The notes: generated by a model not told the origin, from the letters alone. Counted from the first letter of the stretch, positions 53,129 to 63,998 are shown. The stretch is DNA of 64,000 bases from Aricia agestis (GCF_905147365.1 NC_056421.1:12976001-13040000), one strand, 5' to 3'. Program-made: numbers and translations.

Positions 53129-53549
53129 TGTTTCGCTCAAAGACCGAAAATGCTTAGTGAGTAAAAAATGGCTCACAACGCGTTGTGGTCATAGTGAAAC
53201 GACCACGACGCGAAATTCGCGTCGTGGCTCTTGTGTATTGCGCACACACTTGGGAGCTACAAAATTAATCCTGCGTAACTGGCCTGGTTTCAGAACGCGT
53301 CGTGGCTGTTTTAATTAGGGCCACAACACGGATTCGCGTCGTGGCTGTTTTCAAGTACTCAGAACGCGTCATGGCTTTTCTCGATTACCACAACGCGTTG
53401 TGGTCAAATAGCACGTCAGCCACGACACGAATTTCGCTTTGTGGTATTTCTGTGATTACCAGAACGCGTCGTGGCCGTTTCACTATGACCACAACGCGTT
53501 GTAAGCCATTTTTTCACTCACTGAGCGTTTTCGGTCTTTGAGCGTAACA
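53129..53549. mobile_element. K element, compact 421-bp form with one SINE-derived unit
   Basis: TGTTTCGCTCAAAGACCG at left, CGGTCTTTGAGCGTAACA at right, same subterminal CACGACGCG words as in the 42666 copy. Read from its right end, the first 290 bp follow the left arm of the 2.5-kb copy nearly base for base. A single unit (53224-53292, ACACTTGGGAGC and GGCCTGGTTTCAG, reversed) sits where that copy has its array. Flanks TA on both sides. Confidence 0.88.
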
Positions 53550-54290
53550 TATATAAGTCGGTCTGTTGATTTTTCATGCTTCAGCTGGTGAACTAATTCA
53601 GATTAAATTCGGCGGCAGGGAAGCATGATAATATAACATTCATTCAGAAAATGTACTGCCCTGTGCCCCTGAAAGAATTACTTCGAAGTTGTAAGAAACA
53701 TTTCTATCACGCCTAAGCTAACATTGTAACTATATTTCTTGCCTTTCATTGCCTCATTCTTTCTCATACCAACATAAATAAAACAATACCATAATGAGAA
53801 TCCAACTTTTACAGTTCAGTGCTTTTAAAAATCCTTTTAAGAATCATGATATTTGATTGCAAAACCTTCTGATTTCAATATCAACGGCGAAAATATGATT
53901 CGGGCTTTTAAAAGGCAAATGTGAGGCACATACTGAAATTAAAATCTTCGTAAAGAGTTTTCAAATTAGCGGTGAAATTACGCCGAGCCGTATTAAGAAT
54001 ACTATTTATAGAAGGAACTTTAGATTGTTCAATCTATTTCAGTATGATAAAGTTTGTACTAATACGAAAGTTATATATCAAAATTTGATATTTGACATAC
54101 ATTTTCGCAATTTAAGACGTGAGTTGAAGAACACGATAACTAACATTTTGTAACTTACGGATATTTAAGTATTCATTTTTTTCTTTATAATTGGATACAA
54201 ACATTAACTAACTTATCTATTTCATCACCTGGCTAATATATCTGGCTACACATGCACATTTTCTTATTTCAAATATTTTTCCGACCCTAA
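53550..54290. other. No gene recognised
   Basis: AT-rich; tail-like scraps around 53570-53640 only. Confidence 0.35.
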
Positions 54291-54293
54291 GTG

Positions 54294-54584
54294 CCTTATC
54301 ACACTGGCGATTAGCGAGCGATTTGAAAGCGACGCGACTGCGCAGCGCACACGCCGCTATTGCGCGGCGTGCACGTCGCGACAGCGCAGCGTCGTCGCAG
54401 CGTGGCGTGGATGCCATTTTGTACACTCGTCTACACAGATTAGTCAGAATCCATATTGCTGCTGAGTGTCCAAAACGCCGAAGGCAAGCTGCGTGCACGC
54501 CGCGCAATCGCGGCGTCATCGCGGCGTGTGCGCTGCGCAGTCGCGTCGCTTTCAAATGGCTCGCTAATCGCCAGTGTGATAAGG
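54294..54584. mobile_element. GC-rich MITE with about 70-bp terminal inverted repeats
   Basis: CCTTATCACACTGGCGATTA then GCGACGCGACTGCGCAGCGC at left; GCGCTGCGCAGTCGCGTCGC and CCAGTGTGATAAGG at right. CCCTAAG occurs just outside both ends, consistent with a worn 7-8 bp duplication of hAT type. Long open frames on both strands here are a by-product of the GC-rich inverted repeats. Confidence 0.8.
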
Positions 54585-55028
54585 CCCTAAGGCCTCGATT
54601 CCTGATGCCCAATTCCATTGTCAAAATTATCGAAAACAACTTAACCACGTCATACCCAGATAAACAATATTCGACTACAAAACTTGGAGCGTGATTACTG
54701 GTCAACGCTTGGTCGTGTATTCACATCCATCTCAGGAATTTCGAACTAGGGTATGCAGAAATTTCGACATAACTTAAACATTATGGAACTTTTAACCGCA
54801 ATCTATCAGAGACAATATCTAAGAGGAAACTGGGGAAAGGCAAAATGTCTAAAGGAAATAGTTTTCTCACATTCCCGGAACATACCTCCGTGAGATGTCT
54901 CAATATAGATTATATTATAAAGGTGTGTACACACTACGCGATTGGGCTTACGCAGTAACTTGTTTTTCTATAAAGATTCAGGAAACATTGTCTACTTAAT
55001 GCTGCGATGAAACATAACTTACGCTTAA

Positions 55029-55315
55029 CCGATTCGTTGCCACCTTCATTTTCACGAATTCTTACCACAGGTCAAGCAGTTTGTTCGATGACGCGCCATA
55101 AACGTCATCGGCCCTGCTAAACGATGACGCCCCACGTGTGGCATTGGCCCCTGGTTGTGTTTTATGCACATTTAGACTAAGTAATTGTAATTACAGTATA
55201 ATAAATAAGTTTTAACGTGTTTTTTAACAATCCTTGTATGCCGCGCCTGGCGCGTCATCGGCCTCACTGAATCTTTTTAAATGACGCGCTGGGCGTGGCA
55301 GTGGCCACGTATCGG
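55029..55315. mobile_element. piggyBac-like MITE with TTAA target duplication
   Basis: TTAA at 55025-55028 and 55316-55319 flank CCGATTCGTTGCCAC and GTGGCCACGTATCGG, complementary except two positions. The interior repeats GATGACGC and CATCGGCC words. No transposase. Confidence 0.7.
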
Positions 55316-55321
55316 TTAAGG

Positions 55322-55580
55322 TGAGAGAGCTATAATTCAGCTAAAACGCTATCCCGCAGTAGAAAGAGAGGAAAAGGACTTACCAACACAAAAAAAAAAT
55401 CAATTCGAACCAGTAGTTCCTGAGGTTAGTGCGTTCAAACAATCTTGGGTGTACCCAACACGAATTTTTGATTACGTCCTTACGAGTTTAACATTTTTAC
55501 CGAACCCAAAAAAGTTCACGACGCCGCTAAAAAGGTTTCTAATTAAAAAGATCGTTATCGTCTCCGCGATAAACATGTAG
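55322..55580. other. No gene; tail-2 scrap
   Basis: AACCAGTAGTTCCTGAGGTTAG at about 55409 is a reversed start of tail-2 (55386-55445). Nothing else identified. Confidence 0.45.
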
Positions 55581-55584
55581 CGGT

Positions 55585-55760
55585 CGCGTCATTTGTCGCG
55601 TCGACTGTCGCATCGTTTGTCGAGTCACTTGCCGCATCGCTATATCAAGTCGCTAGTCGCGTCACATTATGTCGAGTCACTTGACGTGTCGCATGTTGTA
55701 TCACTTGTCAGTTATCATGTTGTATATCGTGTCGCTTGTCGCGTCGCGTAGTGCGTACGC
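55585..55760. repeat. Minisatellite of GTCGCGTC(A/G)CTT-like units
   Basis: About 15 degenerate units of roughly 10-11 bp, for example TTGTCGCGTCG, TTGTCGAGTCA, CTTGCCGCATCG, CTTGTCGCGTCG. Much more GC- and CpG-rich than the surroundings. Not seen elsewhere in the window. Confidence 0.75.
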
Positions 55761-56490
55761 GCGTTGATCGGCGATAAAGGTATTCACGAACAATTGGGTC
55801 TCGATTGTTATTCGACAATTTCTATTTTCCGTTTCATTCTACTGTTACTTTGATGTTAGGTTATTTTATTGAGGCGTAATTCTTTAATTCGAAATGTGTC
55901 CTTTGAGTCTAAAGTCTTTATTTTGCTTGTTATTTAGTAGTTGTGTCCTTTTTAGAGTTCTGTAGTAACAACCTTTATAATTTGACGCTGTCTGTCCGTT
56001 TTGCCAACCTTAATAACTTAGGTAAAATTTTGTACCGCCAAAGATTGCATTTTAGGAACTTTTTTCTGTGTTTAATGAGATAGAATCTCAAATTGTCCTA
56101 CTGTTTACTTACAAAACTACTTTACACAATCACAATTTACCTACAAAACTTAGTACAAAGAGACACTATACATTCAGGGCCTAAACTACTGCCATGCTTC
56201 ATTTCAATGTTCTGTAATTATTTGTGATGAAAAGAAATGAACATTCATATCACTTAACAAATATTTTTTAATCGCACCCAGCTCAACTAAAACACAATAT
56301 GATGTTACTAGACTGTACTTAAAAATAAAACGAAATATTGGGCGAAGCAACACATGACCAGTCTATCCGACATTTTTCCAGCCAGGTCAAGTGTTTGTTC
56401 AGTCGGGGCAGACTGAGTCAACAGTGGCAATGGGGATCACTGATTCATACCAACTGTATGGCGTCTGACGACATTGTAAAGTTCAGTTAT
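55761..56490. other. No gene recognised
   Basis: AT-rich; no shared repeat noticed. Confidence 0.35.
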
Positions 56491-56491
56491 A

Positions 56492-57073
56492 AAGGTGCCA
56501 GTTCGCAGCGGGCGACAAGAAGCAACCGCAGACGGCGTGTCGCAGCGACACTACTAGTTTGTATGGATTTCTATAATAATACTCCCCACACCGATTTCGG
56601 TGACGGTGGCCAGTTTCATAGAAACCAGGCCAGGTACGCAGGAGTAATTTTATAGTGCTCCAGTGTACACAAGAGCACTCTCTATTCCTTCACTCTCATA
56701 ACCCAGTGTGACGGAAGACCGACACGACTGGCGAGAGATCAGGCGCAGGACCGACTTTTTACATGCCCATCCGACGCATGGATCATCTTACTTGTCAGAC
56801 AATCAGGTGATCAGCCTGCATTGTCCTAACCAAACTTGGAAATAACATGTTTCCAACGCGGGAATCGCACCCACGACCTCCGAGTCGAGAGCCACGCTCG
56901 TCTAGTGGTTAACACTAGACCACGGAGGCGTTTTTCTTCGTGTCGCTAGCTGCGGAGGGCATTTCTATGAATTTAATTTAACGACAAGTCATAGAAATAC
57001 ATACAAACCAGTAGTGTCGCGACGACACGTCGTCCGCAGTTGATTCATGTCGCCCGCTGCCAACCGGTACCTT
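56492..57073. mobile_element. Family W MITE, split by SINE-B
   Basis: Left arm 56492-56570 (AAGGTGCCAGTTCGCAGC, GCGGGCGACAAGAAGC, GTTTGTATGGATTTCTAT) and right arm to 57073 (ATAGAAATACATACAAACC, GACGACACGTCGTCCGC, GCCCGCTGCC, GGTACCTT). The SINE-B copy fills much of the space between. Confidence 0.82.
56571..56933 (-). mobile_element. SINE-B nested in family W MITE
   Basis: Near-complete reverse copy. Minus-strand head has CCTCCGTGGTCTAGTGTTAA and CGTGGGTGCGATTCCCGC, with a one-base change in the B box (GGTGCGATTCC for GGTTCGATTCC) and a short insertion between the boxes, so its promoter is probably weakened. Confidence 0.85.
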
Positions 57074-57083
57074 TAGGCACGAT

Positions 57084-57255
57084 TTATATACGTCCGTCCA
57101 AACGCGCGGTTTGGCGGCTACACTTTAAGATCACAAGCAATTTTATGTAAATGACAACGCGACCGCGCCGCTTATTACATAAATCGTTATCACTATTGCT
57201 TGTGACCACGCGGTGTAGCGGCCAAAGAGCTTTCGCACAGATACGTATAATAATT
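57084..57255. mobile_element. Decayed foldback element
   Basis: GGCGGCTACACTTTAAG then CACAAGCAATTTTATG against CATAAATCG, ATTGCTTGTG and GTGTAGCGGCC. Arms recognisable but with indels. Confidence 0.5.
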
Positions 57256-57380
57256 ATTAGTCCGCGCAAAGCAAAATGATGGCAATTTCTACGTAAAACG
57301 CGGTGACAATTATACTGCTTCCTAGGAAATCACCCTATTTTGTGTTTGAATTTTGCAATAAGCTATATTGTTTAACTTTC

Positions 57381-57420
57381 AAACTATTGCTTTATAGGTA
57401 TACCTATAAAGCAATAGTTT
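57381..57420. other. Perfect 40-bp palindrome without loop
   Basis: AAACTATTGCTTTATAGGTA followed directly by its exact complement. The TTGCTTTATAG core is shared with the hairpin at 28848. Confidence 0.88.
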
Positions 57421-57439
57421 TTGTATTATTTACAGAGAT

Positions 57440-58312
57440 AAGTTTGATTTTCTCAACGCTACGGTAGCGTAGAAATGAAAATTCGCTACCATTTTAGTAT
57501 GTAGAGTAGCGTAGACACTTTTTCTTGTAGTAGAAGTATCTACGCTACCATACGCAATAATTCAGTACCAAATCATCAAAAATTGGCGGCCTCACCCGTA
57601 TAACCGATAAAAAGGGACAAGTTTTTTGTTCAATAGGGAATTATAATTAATACGCAAAGGTCAGAGCAGAGGGCGTTACAACCACATACAGTAAACAATC
57701 CGAATATAATCCGATACGTTGCCGAAACGTCAGATCAGAATATTGACAGAAACGTTGTCAAACGTCGAACAAAACTCTTTATGTACTTGTGCTGCTGGCG
57801 CTGTCCCTAGCGTGGAAACCATAGACTTATAATACATACTGTCGTAGGTTTATGGTGGAAACATTGTATACTGCAGTAGGTACTCGGCGAAACATGGCAG
57901 TAGCTATGTCCACACTATGCCATTTCATCTTCAATTTTCGTCATCATCTTTTTATTCAACTTTCATTTGGCATATTCAATAATTAAATGCGTCAAAATCC
58001 ACCCGCGTCGGAATCGGAATAAGAACCTAGTACCTTTGTACCAAAATGTACTTCTAGTTTTAAATCTTTCACTGTAAACAGTTTTTGTGTACATAAATTA
58101 TTAAATAAATAAAATATACTACCGTTGCTATCTATGCAACTCACTCTGACTAGTTCCATGAATCTGCCTTCCCGCCCTGCATAGCACTTAACTTTCTGTT
58201 AATAAACGCCAACAATGAAGTAAACTAAACTCCAGATATTAAGTTTCTTAAGCAGATTTAGTATTGTGTTAAGTTGTAAGGCTTCGTATTAATGTTATGC
58301 AGACATTCCTCT
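57440..58312. other. No gene recognised
   Basis: Contains several CTACG(G/C)TAGCGTAG-like small palindromes near 57460-57560 and otherwise nothing I can assign. Confidence 0.35.
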
Positions 58313-58378
58313 ATCGTCTAGTGGCTTAATGCTCTTCGGTGGTCGGTTGTTTGATTCAAACAAACTAATCAAGTTTTG
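58313..58378 (+). other. Degenerate tRNA-like sequence
   Basis: TCCTCTATCGTCTAGTGGCT resembles a tRNA 5' arm and D arm (A box), and GGTCGGTTGTTTGATTC resembles a worn B box at about the right distance. The acceptor stem does not close well. Most likely the head of an old SINE, not a working tRNA gene. Confidence 0.3.
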
Positions 58379-58563
58379 AACGTAAAAATGACGGATTAAT
58401 ATTAAGGCAGAGTCTCTATTTTTAAACGTGGCATAACCTTTTGCTTTTACTAAAATGCTTCAACTAAAATGACTTGAGCGAAGAAAAAGGAAGGCCTAAT
58501 AGAAAATGTTGACTACTATTTAAAAGTGCTTTTCCTATGATACGTGTCATCGCCTGCGCATTA

Positions 58564-58714
58564 GGGCCTGTGTTCACTTTGATTAGTGCGAGCACAGGTG
58601 ATTAGTGATTAGGAGAAAATAAAGGACTTGCACTAATCAGTCGCTGTCCACACTTACTGTTTCTTTTCATTACTAATCACCTGCACTTATCACGAATCAA
58701 AGTTAATTCAGGCC
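58564..58714. mobile_element. Small foldback MITE
   Basis: GGGCCTGTGTTCACTTTGATT, GCACAGGTGATTAGTGATTAG at left; CTAATCACCTGCACTTATC and AATCAAAGTTAATTCAGGCC at right. Confidence 0.72.
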
Positions 58715-59285
58715 ATTACTTCTTATATAATATTTCTCCAGTTTTCCGGGCAACGTCCGCGGGCTGGTGACATACTTAGACAAACTTAACAAGATAATAT
58801 ACTTGGCCAAGATATTTTTTAAATATTCGTTTTAAAGTCTTGTGCCTCGTCTCATTTCTTAAGACCTTTATTCTTTATGGCTGCCGTATGTTTTGTGTAA
58901 GCTGGTCAAGCTGTTCAATTCAACCCCTTCTTCAACTAAGTTCATAAACAATGCTTGGCATTAGATAATATTTTTCAAATTCCCACCTCAATTTTTGGCA
59001 ATTATGAATGAATAACTGGGCTTACTCCCGTGTTAGTAAATTAATGAATCCTAAACAAAGCCGACCGGGCCACAATGGACAATGGGATGCATCGTTGAAT
59101 GGAGGTTTTAGCTTTGTTTTTTCACACTCATTTTGTTTGAACCCATTTTGTGTTGTTTATAGCAAATAAATATGGCGTAAAAAAGATATTTGTTGTAAAA
59201 GAGCATTCCTGGGGTCTGAATTATAGAGGATTTTATTTATAATGGTCAATTTATTTTGTTTCAAAATTATTGCTAAGTCGCTGTT
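58715..59285. other. No gene recognised
   Basis: AT-rich; TTTATAGCAAATAAAT at 59157 resembles a LINE tail end but is too short to assign. Confidence 0.35.
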
Positions 59286-59985
59286 TTGATATTCAAATTC
59301 AAATTGTTTATTTCAGACAGCGCATAATTATACTCCATATTAAAAATTATATAAATCCCAATAACATAAAATACCTAATTACAAATTACGTGCATGCATT
59401 TGTGTCCATTTCTTCATGAATGGACACTCAGTGTCCATTCGACTCGCAATGAGTTGCAGGTAACTGTTGGAGCTGCCGCGTACTCTTCTCATCAGGGATG
59501 CGGATCTTTTTCGCATTATTGCAGCAAAGTTGTCCACAGCTCCGGCATCCGCGAACATCCCTGACGCGCTACAGAATCGCGGCAGCCCCATCAGTGCCCG
59601 AAACCCATTATTATATTGGACCCGCAGGGCATTATAAGCCGTTAGCCTATGTTTGACTCATAGACTGCACGTATAGAATGTCTGACAGTAGGCACGAAAC
59701 AAAGTAACCTCCACCTCTGCCGTGCATTTAGCAAACCTACGAGCCAACATATTTGCCCTGACTGACAGTGCCCTTCGTTCCCTCGACATGTCCAGGTCAT
59801 CAGCAAGCGACTCGGTGACCCAGTGGCCCAGGTACTTTACTCTCTCGACTCTTCTGAGCGGCTCGTTGTTCAGAGTCACGCTCGGCATTGAGTAACTCTT
59901 GGTTCCCGCCTTGAACACGATTATCTCGCTCTTGTCAGTATTGTACCTGAGCCCATGCGTCTCCGCATAGCGCTCGCATATTCTT
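59286..59985 (-). pseudogene. LINE polymerase C-terminal fragment with 3' UTR
   Basis: Minus strand from 59983: ICERYAETHGLRYNTDKSE, then VKYLGHWVTESLADDLDMSRE, RRFAKCTAEVEVTLFRAYCQ (59918-59658) and, after a frame change near 59650, NGFRALMGLPRFCSASGMF to 59379. This is the thumb and C-terminal part of a LINE reverse transcriptase of the type found after the YADD palm. The 3' UTR ends with AATAAACAATTTGAATTTGAAT (reverse of 59286-59307). The frameshift and missing palm show it is a dead, 5'-truncated copy. A tail-1 copy abuts its 5' end. Confidence 0.82.
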
Positions 59986-59986
59986 A

Positions 59987-60210
59987 ACTAGATGACGCCC
60001 GCAACTCCGTTGCGCCAAAACTCGTTTATCGCGGCGGAATCGTACATTTTTTCGGGATAAAAAGTATCCTATGTCCTTTCCCGGAACTCAAAGTATCTCC
60101 ATGCCAAATTTCATCTAAATCGGTTCAGCGGTTTGAGCGTGAAGAGGTAACAGACAGACAGACAGAAGGACAGACAGACACACTTTCGCATTTATAATAT
60201 TATTATGGAT
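59987..60210. repeat. Tail-1 copy, complete
   Basis: ACTAGATGACGCCCGCAACT to TATAATATTATTATGGAT, with a longer (CAGA)n run than the others. Best-preserved copy in the window. Confidence 0.88.
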
Positions 60211-60408
60211 AGACGCCTAAGGGCACTGACAGATGTGATATGTTTAAAAGATTTTCATTTTTAGATACCTAGATAACTTTAAATAAAGAGCGTAAGGATT
60301 TTAAAAAAATATTCACACTTTAATGCATATGCATACACACATGCAACATACTACACTACTTAAAGAGCCTAGTAGCGTAGTTTGCATCGTAGTTTAGTTT
60401 ATACAGAC

Positions 60409-60739
60409 TTTTTTTTTTATGAAATAAGGGGGCAAACGAGCAAACGAGTCACCTGATGGATAGCAACTTCCGTCGCCCATGGACACTCGCAGCATCAGAA
60501 GAGCTGCATGTGCGTTGCCGGCCTTTTAAGAGGGAATAGGGTAATAGGGGAGGGTAGGGAAGGGAAGGGAATAGGGGAGGGTAGGAAAGGGAATAGGGTA
60601 GGGGATTGGGCCTCCGGTAAACTCACTCACTCGGCGAAACACAGCGCAAGCGCTGTTTCACGCCGGTTTTCTGTGAGAACGTGGTATTTATCCGGTCGAG
60701 CCGGCCCATTCGTGCCAAAGCATGGCTCTCCCACGTATA
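60409..60739 (-). mobile_element. GTGGGAGAGCC-family SINE-like element
   Basis: Reverse complete copy, TTTTTTTATGAAATAAGGG to GGCTCTCCCACGTATAA, with two GGGAATAGGGGAGGGTAGG-type purine units. Confidence 0.9.
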
Positions 60740-61402
60740 AACTGTTATAGTAAAAGGTATCAAGTAATAATGTGAAAGGTAAAATAAACAAAAGGATAAA
60801 AACAAGGTAGCACTATACATAAGCCAGGGAGCCACGAGTAAAATTTCTACCAAATTTACTAATTGCTTCCCTGTCAAATTATGCCGTTGATATTTCTCCG
60901 CAAATCTCCTCGGCCTTTTGCTTAAGTAATGTATTTTTTTCACATAATTTGTAACTGTCATAGCAAGTTATGACGTGGCGGGAACCTTGATGTATTTTTA
61001 ATAACTTAAACATTAAGAAGTCAAAATATGCTGAGACGAACGCTTGACACGATAAGATGATACAGGAAAATTGCAACGGACTATTGATTCTTGTATAAAT
61101 TAATTTGTCATGTATAATACTTTTATCCCCGTATGACCTCCATATTATACAGAAAAGCTGATCGTTACGGCCGAAGTAATCGCAGGCCGACTTGATCAAA
61201 CTCACGTAGACTCACGAATACACAAAATGAGTCCAGTCAGGTCGCCGCGATCACTTAGAGTGGATTCGATCAGCCTGCAAAATAAAGACAGGCAGACATA
61301 ATAGAAGCTGATTTATCTATACATATTATTATAATAAAATCGTAGGAAAGTCAATTCTGTACATTGAATATTTTTGAAAAATAATACTTGGGATGTGATC
61401 GA
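60740..61402. other. No gene supported
   Basis: A 108-codon minus-strand frame (60879-61205) has no recognisable domain and its composition does not differ from the flanks, so I do not call it. Confidence 0.35.
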
Positions 61403-61456
61403 CGACTTCGTCCGCGTTAGCATAGCTAGTATGCTATGCTAACGCGGACGAAGTCG
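61403..61456. other. 23-bp perfect hairpin with 8-base loop
   Basis: CGACTTCGTCCGCGTTAGCA... (61403-61425), loop CTAGTATG, exact complement 61434-61456. CTTCGTCCGCGT is LINE-tail vocabulary in lepidopterans, so the arms may be an inverted tail end. Confidence 0.85.
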
Positions 61457-62529
61457 CTAGCAACAGCTAGTAACGCATATAAAAGAAAGCTACTGCCGAA
61501 TAGGTTATGGGCTGATGAATTGGCCGTAAGCACCCATAATATCACTTATTATGTTGAGAAACTAAAAATAAAGATGCGTTTTTTTTGTTACTTGATAAAA
61601 ATATTTACACAGCTAGCTATATGCAAGGACTTTTTTATATTTACTTATTTTAATCAGGCTACGTAGGCCCATACAATATATACCTTAATGTTTAACATAC
61701 ATAATATTAATTATAATCTTAATAACTACACTTTTATCACGAATTAACGGCGACGTGACGCTCGTTTCATTCCGGAGTCTCCCCCGGAACCTTTTTTGGT
61801 TTGAAAAACAGCAAATATTGGTTGTTACACGTGAAGAATATCATTATTAGTATAAGAGTCAGTGTCTAAATAGCAGATTAGGACTTTTAAACTGCAGGAA
61901 TTTTCTCGATTTTGTACGAGTGGATGTAGAAAAAAAATCGAATATATTCTCACGATACGAATTGAAATCCGACTAAACAATTCGATGTGCAGCAAAAGGT
62001 GGCACTGAACGTAAATTTTCCGAATCCTCCAAATTCTTCGAACGCACCGTTCAATTTCTGTCGCATCTTGCATATGCGATCCTGAGATTGTATTCGGTTT
62101 TATTTTATTTATTGCTTCATACGGCATGTTACATTGGTGTTTGAACGGTTGTCTGGGATAGCGAGATTTTACGTGTTTGCATTTGATTGCATCATGATCA
62201 TTTTACTACTATGCTTTTGGCTCAACTTCGCTCTCGTGTAAAGTATCCTTGATATATAAAATTTATCCCAATTAAAATACCTTAAGGATTCTGAAATATC
62301 ATTTCTTAGTCGATGATTAAACTTAAAAAAAAACTTGAGAGGTGTCAAGGGACACCCGAATTGAACGAAGTTATTTCAGATTATGTTCAAAAAACCTGTA
62401 TACAACTCACTCAAAAAAAATATTTAAAAATACTCCATCTAGTTGACGCACAGGAATACTATCAACGCCCTCTGCCATGCAGGTACTAATAAAAAAGTTT
62501 CGAGGTCAAATATCGTTTCTGTCTAGCCT
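61457..62529. other. AT-rich stretch, no gene recognised
   Basis: Small frames (61436-61666, 61825-62127 minus) show no domain. No shared repeat noticed. Confidence 0.35.
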
Positions 62530-62775
62530 CATTTACGCCGAACGCGCGATAAGGAACTTCGTTCCAAAAAAAGTACGTGTGGCACTCGGGGACTGCGTCG
62601 GTAAAGATATTGCATAGCATTTTTATTTTTTTTATCAACTTTCGCATTTATAATTCGCATACGTCGCACGCCCATATTAAGCACCGTGCCGAAGTCTGGC
62701 AACGTCGCACCGACCGGCACAGCGGTGCGGCAACGCCGCAATGCCAATCGTTGCCGCGCGGTGATCACCACACCA
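62530..62775. repeat. Unclassified repeat shared with 12140-12345
   Basis: GTGGCACTCGGGGACTGCG, TAATTCGCATACGTCGCACGC and CCGTGCCGAAGTCTGGCAAC. This copy has an extra AT-rich insert and a GC-rich right part (CGGCACAGCGGTGCGG). Confidence 0.55.
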
Positions 62776-63388
62776 TCCTCCTCCTCTTTGTTTTCGTCAC
62801 CGCTACGTTGAGTTTAGTTAATTTAGTTTTTGTCTGAACTAGAATATATACTTGTTTTGATTGATAAATAAAGCACAAAAAAACCTTAAGTAAATGTTAC
62901 TATTTTAATAAAAAAGCTTTAGAGTTAGGTTAGTGATTTTGTTTCCTTTTACTAATCTAGATACTAAGAAAAGCTCCGTGGCAGAAAATCTTACAATTAC
63001 TTTGAAAGGTCAGATCTTTCGTCATCATTGAATATTTCCAGGAAACTTGCTCTTTGAAAAATTAAAATCTATCCAATTTAAAATAATGAAAGTGGAATTC
63101 CTAGAAAGAGTAATTCTTTAACGAATAAAAATGTTATTTATTTATTTATATAACATGGAAAACTTACAGCTAAGTAATGTCAGTGGCAATTTTATGTATG
63201 ATTATCAGAAAGCCAATTACAAGTTTTCACCTCTAAGTAACAGATAAAATTATACAAATGTTATGCTGTAATTACTAATTCTTGACGTTTTAACAGCTGA
63301 GCAGATTTTGATGTTATGATAATTGGTGATAATTTGAGGGACCGGCGGGGCTAAAATGGTCGCTTTGGAGAATCATATAATTAATCAT
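62776..63388. other. AT-rich stretch, nothing recognised
   Basis: No gene or repeat assigned. Confidence 0.35.
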
Positions 63389-63580
63389 AATCAAAATCAA
63401 AATCAAAATATTTTTTATTCAGAGTAATTTTTTTACAAAAATATTTCTGAACGTCGATACTAAGGTGCCTACCACCGGTTCGGGAACTAACCCGGCGAGA
63501 AGAACCGGCGTAAGAAACTCGCACGGGGCCATCTTTTACTAAAAAGATGGAAAATTACAATTTGAACATATATAGTGCAC

Positions 63581-63698
63581 CAAGGCTTTAAATGAATATG
63601 TCAATGGGCGCTGCTGGTAAAGAAGAACTGTCAAAAATGACGTTTTTGTATGAAAACAGCGCTAGTTCCCCCTCTCGCTACGTTCATTTAAAGCCTTG
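63581..63698. mobile_element. Small MITE in the LINE 3' UTR
   Basis: CAAGGCTTTAAATGAA at left and TTCATTTAAAGCCTTG at right are exact complements; the interior has GCGCTGCTGG and CAGCGCTAG. The same UTR at 26470 lacks it. Confidence 0.75.
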
Positions 63699-63779
63699 TC
63701 GAACTGTAACAATATTATGACTTAAATCTATTTACAACAGGAATTATAAAGAGTATTCAAGTAGCCTGTAAGAACCACC

Positions 63780-63998
63780 CTATTCCCAAGGTGTGTTGTC
63801 GTCGATGAAATCATTGATTTTATAATAAGCTTTAGTACACAAACGTTCTTTTACAACTTTTTTAAATTTATTGATAGAGAGATTTTGAACGTTTACTGGG
63901 ATTCTATTGTACAGGCGTATACATTGGCCTTTAAAAGATTTGCTGACTTTGCTAAGTCTGATTACTGGTATTTCTAATTTGTTCTTATTCCTAGTGTT
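63780..63998 (-). CDS. LINE reverse-transcriptase C-terminus, partial (runs off right edge)
   Basis: 72 codons open from the window edge to a stop at 63782-63780: EIPVIRLSKVSKSFKGQC, then RLYNRIPVNVQNLSINKFK and KAYYKINDFIDDNTPWE. This is the usual C-terminal wording of Jockey-like lepidopteran LINE polymerases. No stop or frameshift is seen in this part, so whether the element is intact depends on sequence outside the window. Confidence 0.8.
   Translation of the reverse strand, partial: NTRNKNKLEIPVIRLSKVSKSFKGQCIRLYNRIPVNVQNLSINKFKKVVKERLCTKAYYKINDFIDDNTPWE

Noticed and set aside
54217..54705. Overlapping open frames of 162 and 123 codons on opposite strands
   Set aside because: They read through the GC-rich inverted arms of the MITE at 54294-54584; each is the mirror of the other.
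60879..61205. 108-codon minus-strand frame
   Set aside because: No recognisable domain or coding composition; conserved counterparts would be needed to call it.
61825..62127. 100-codon minus-strand frame
   Set aside because: No domain, AT-driven hydrophobic content, no splice or promoter context.
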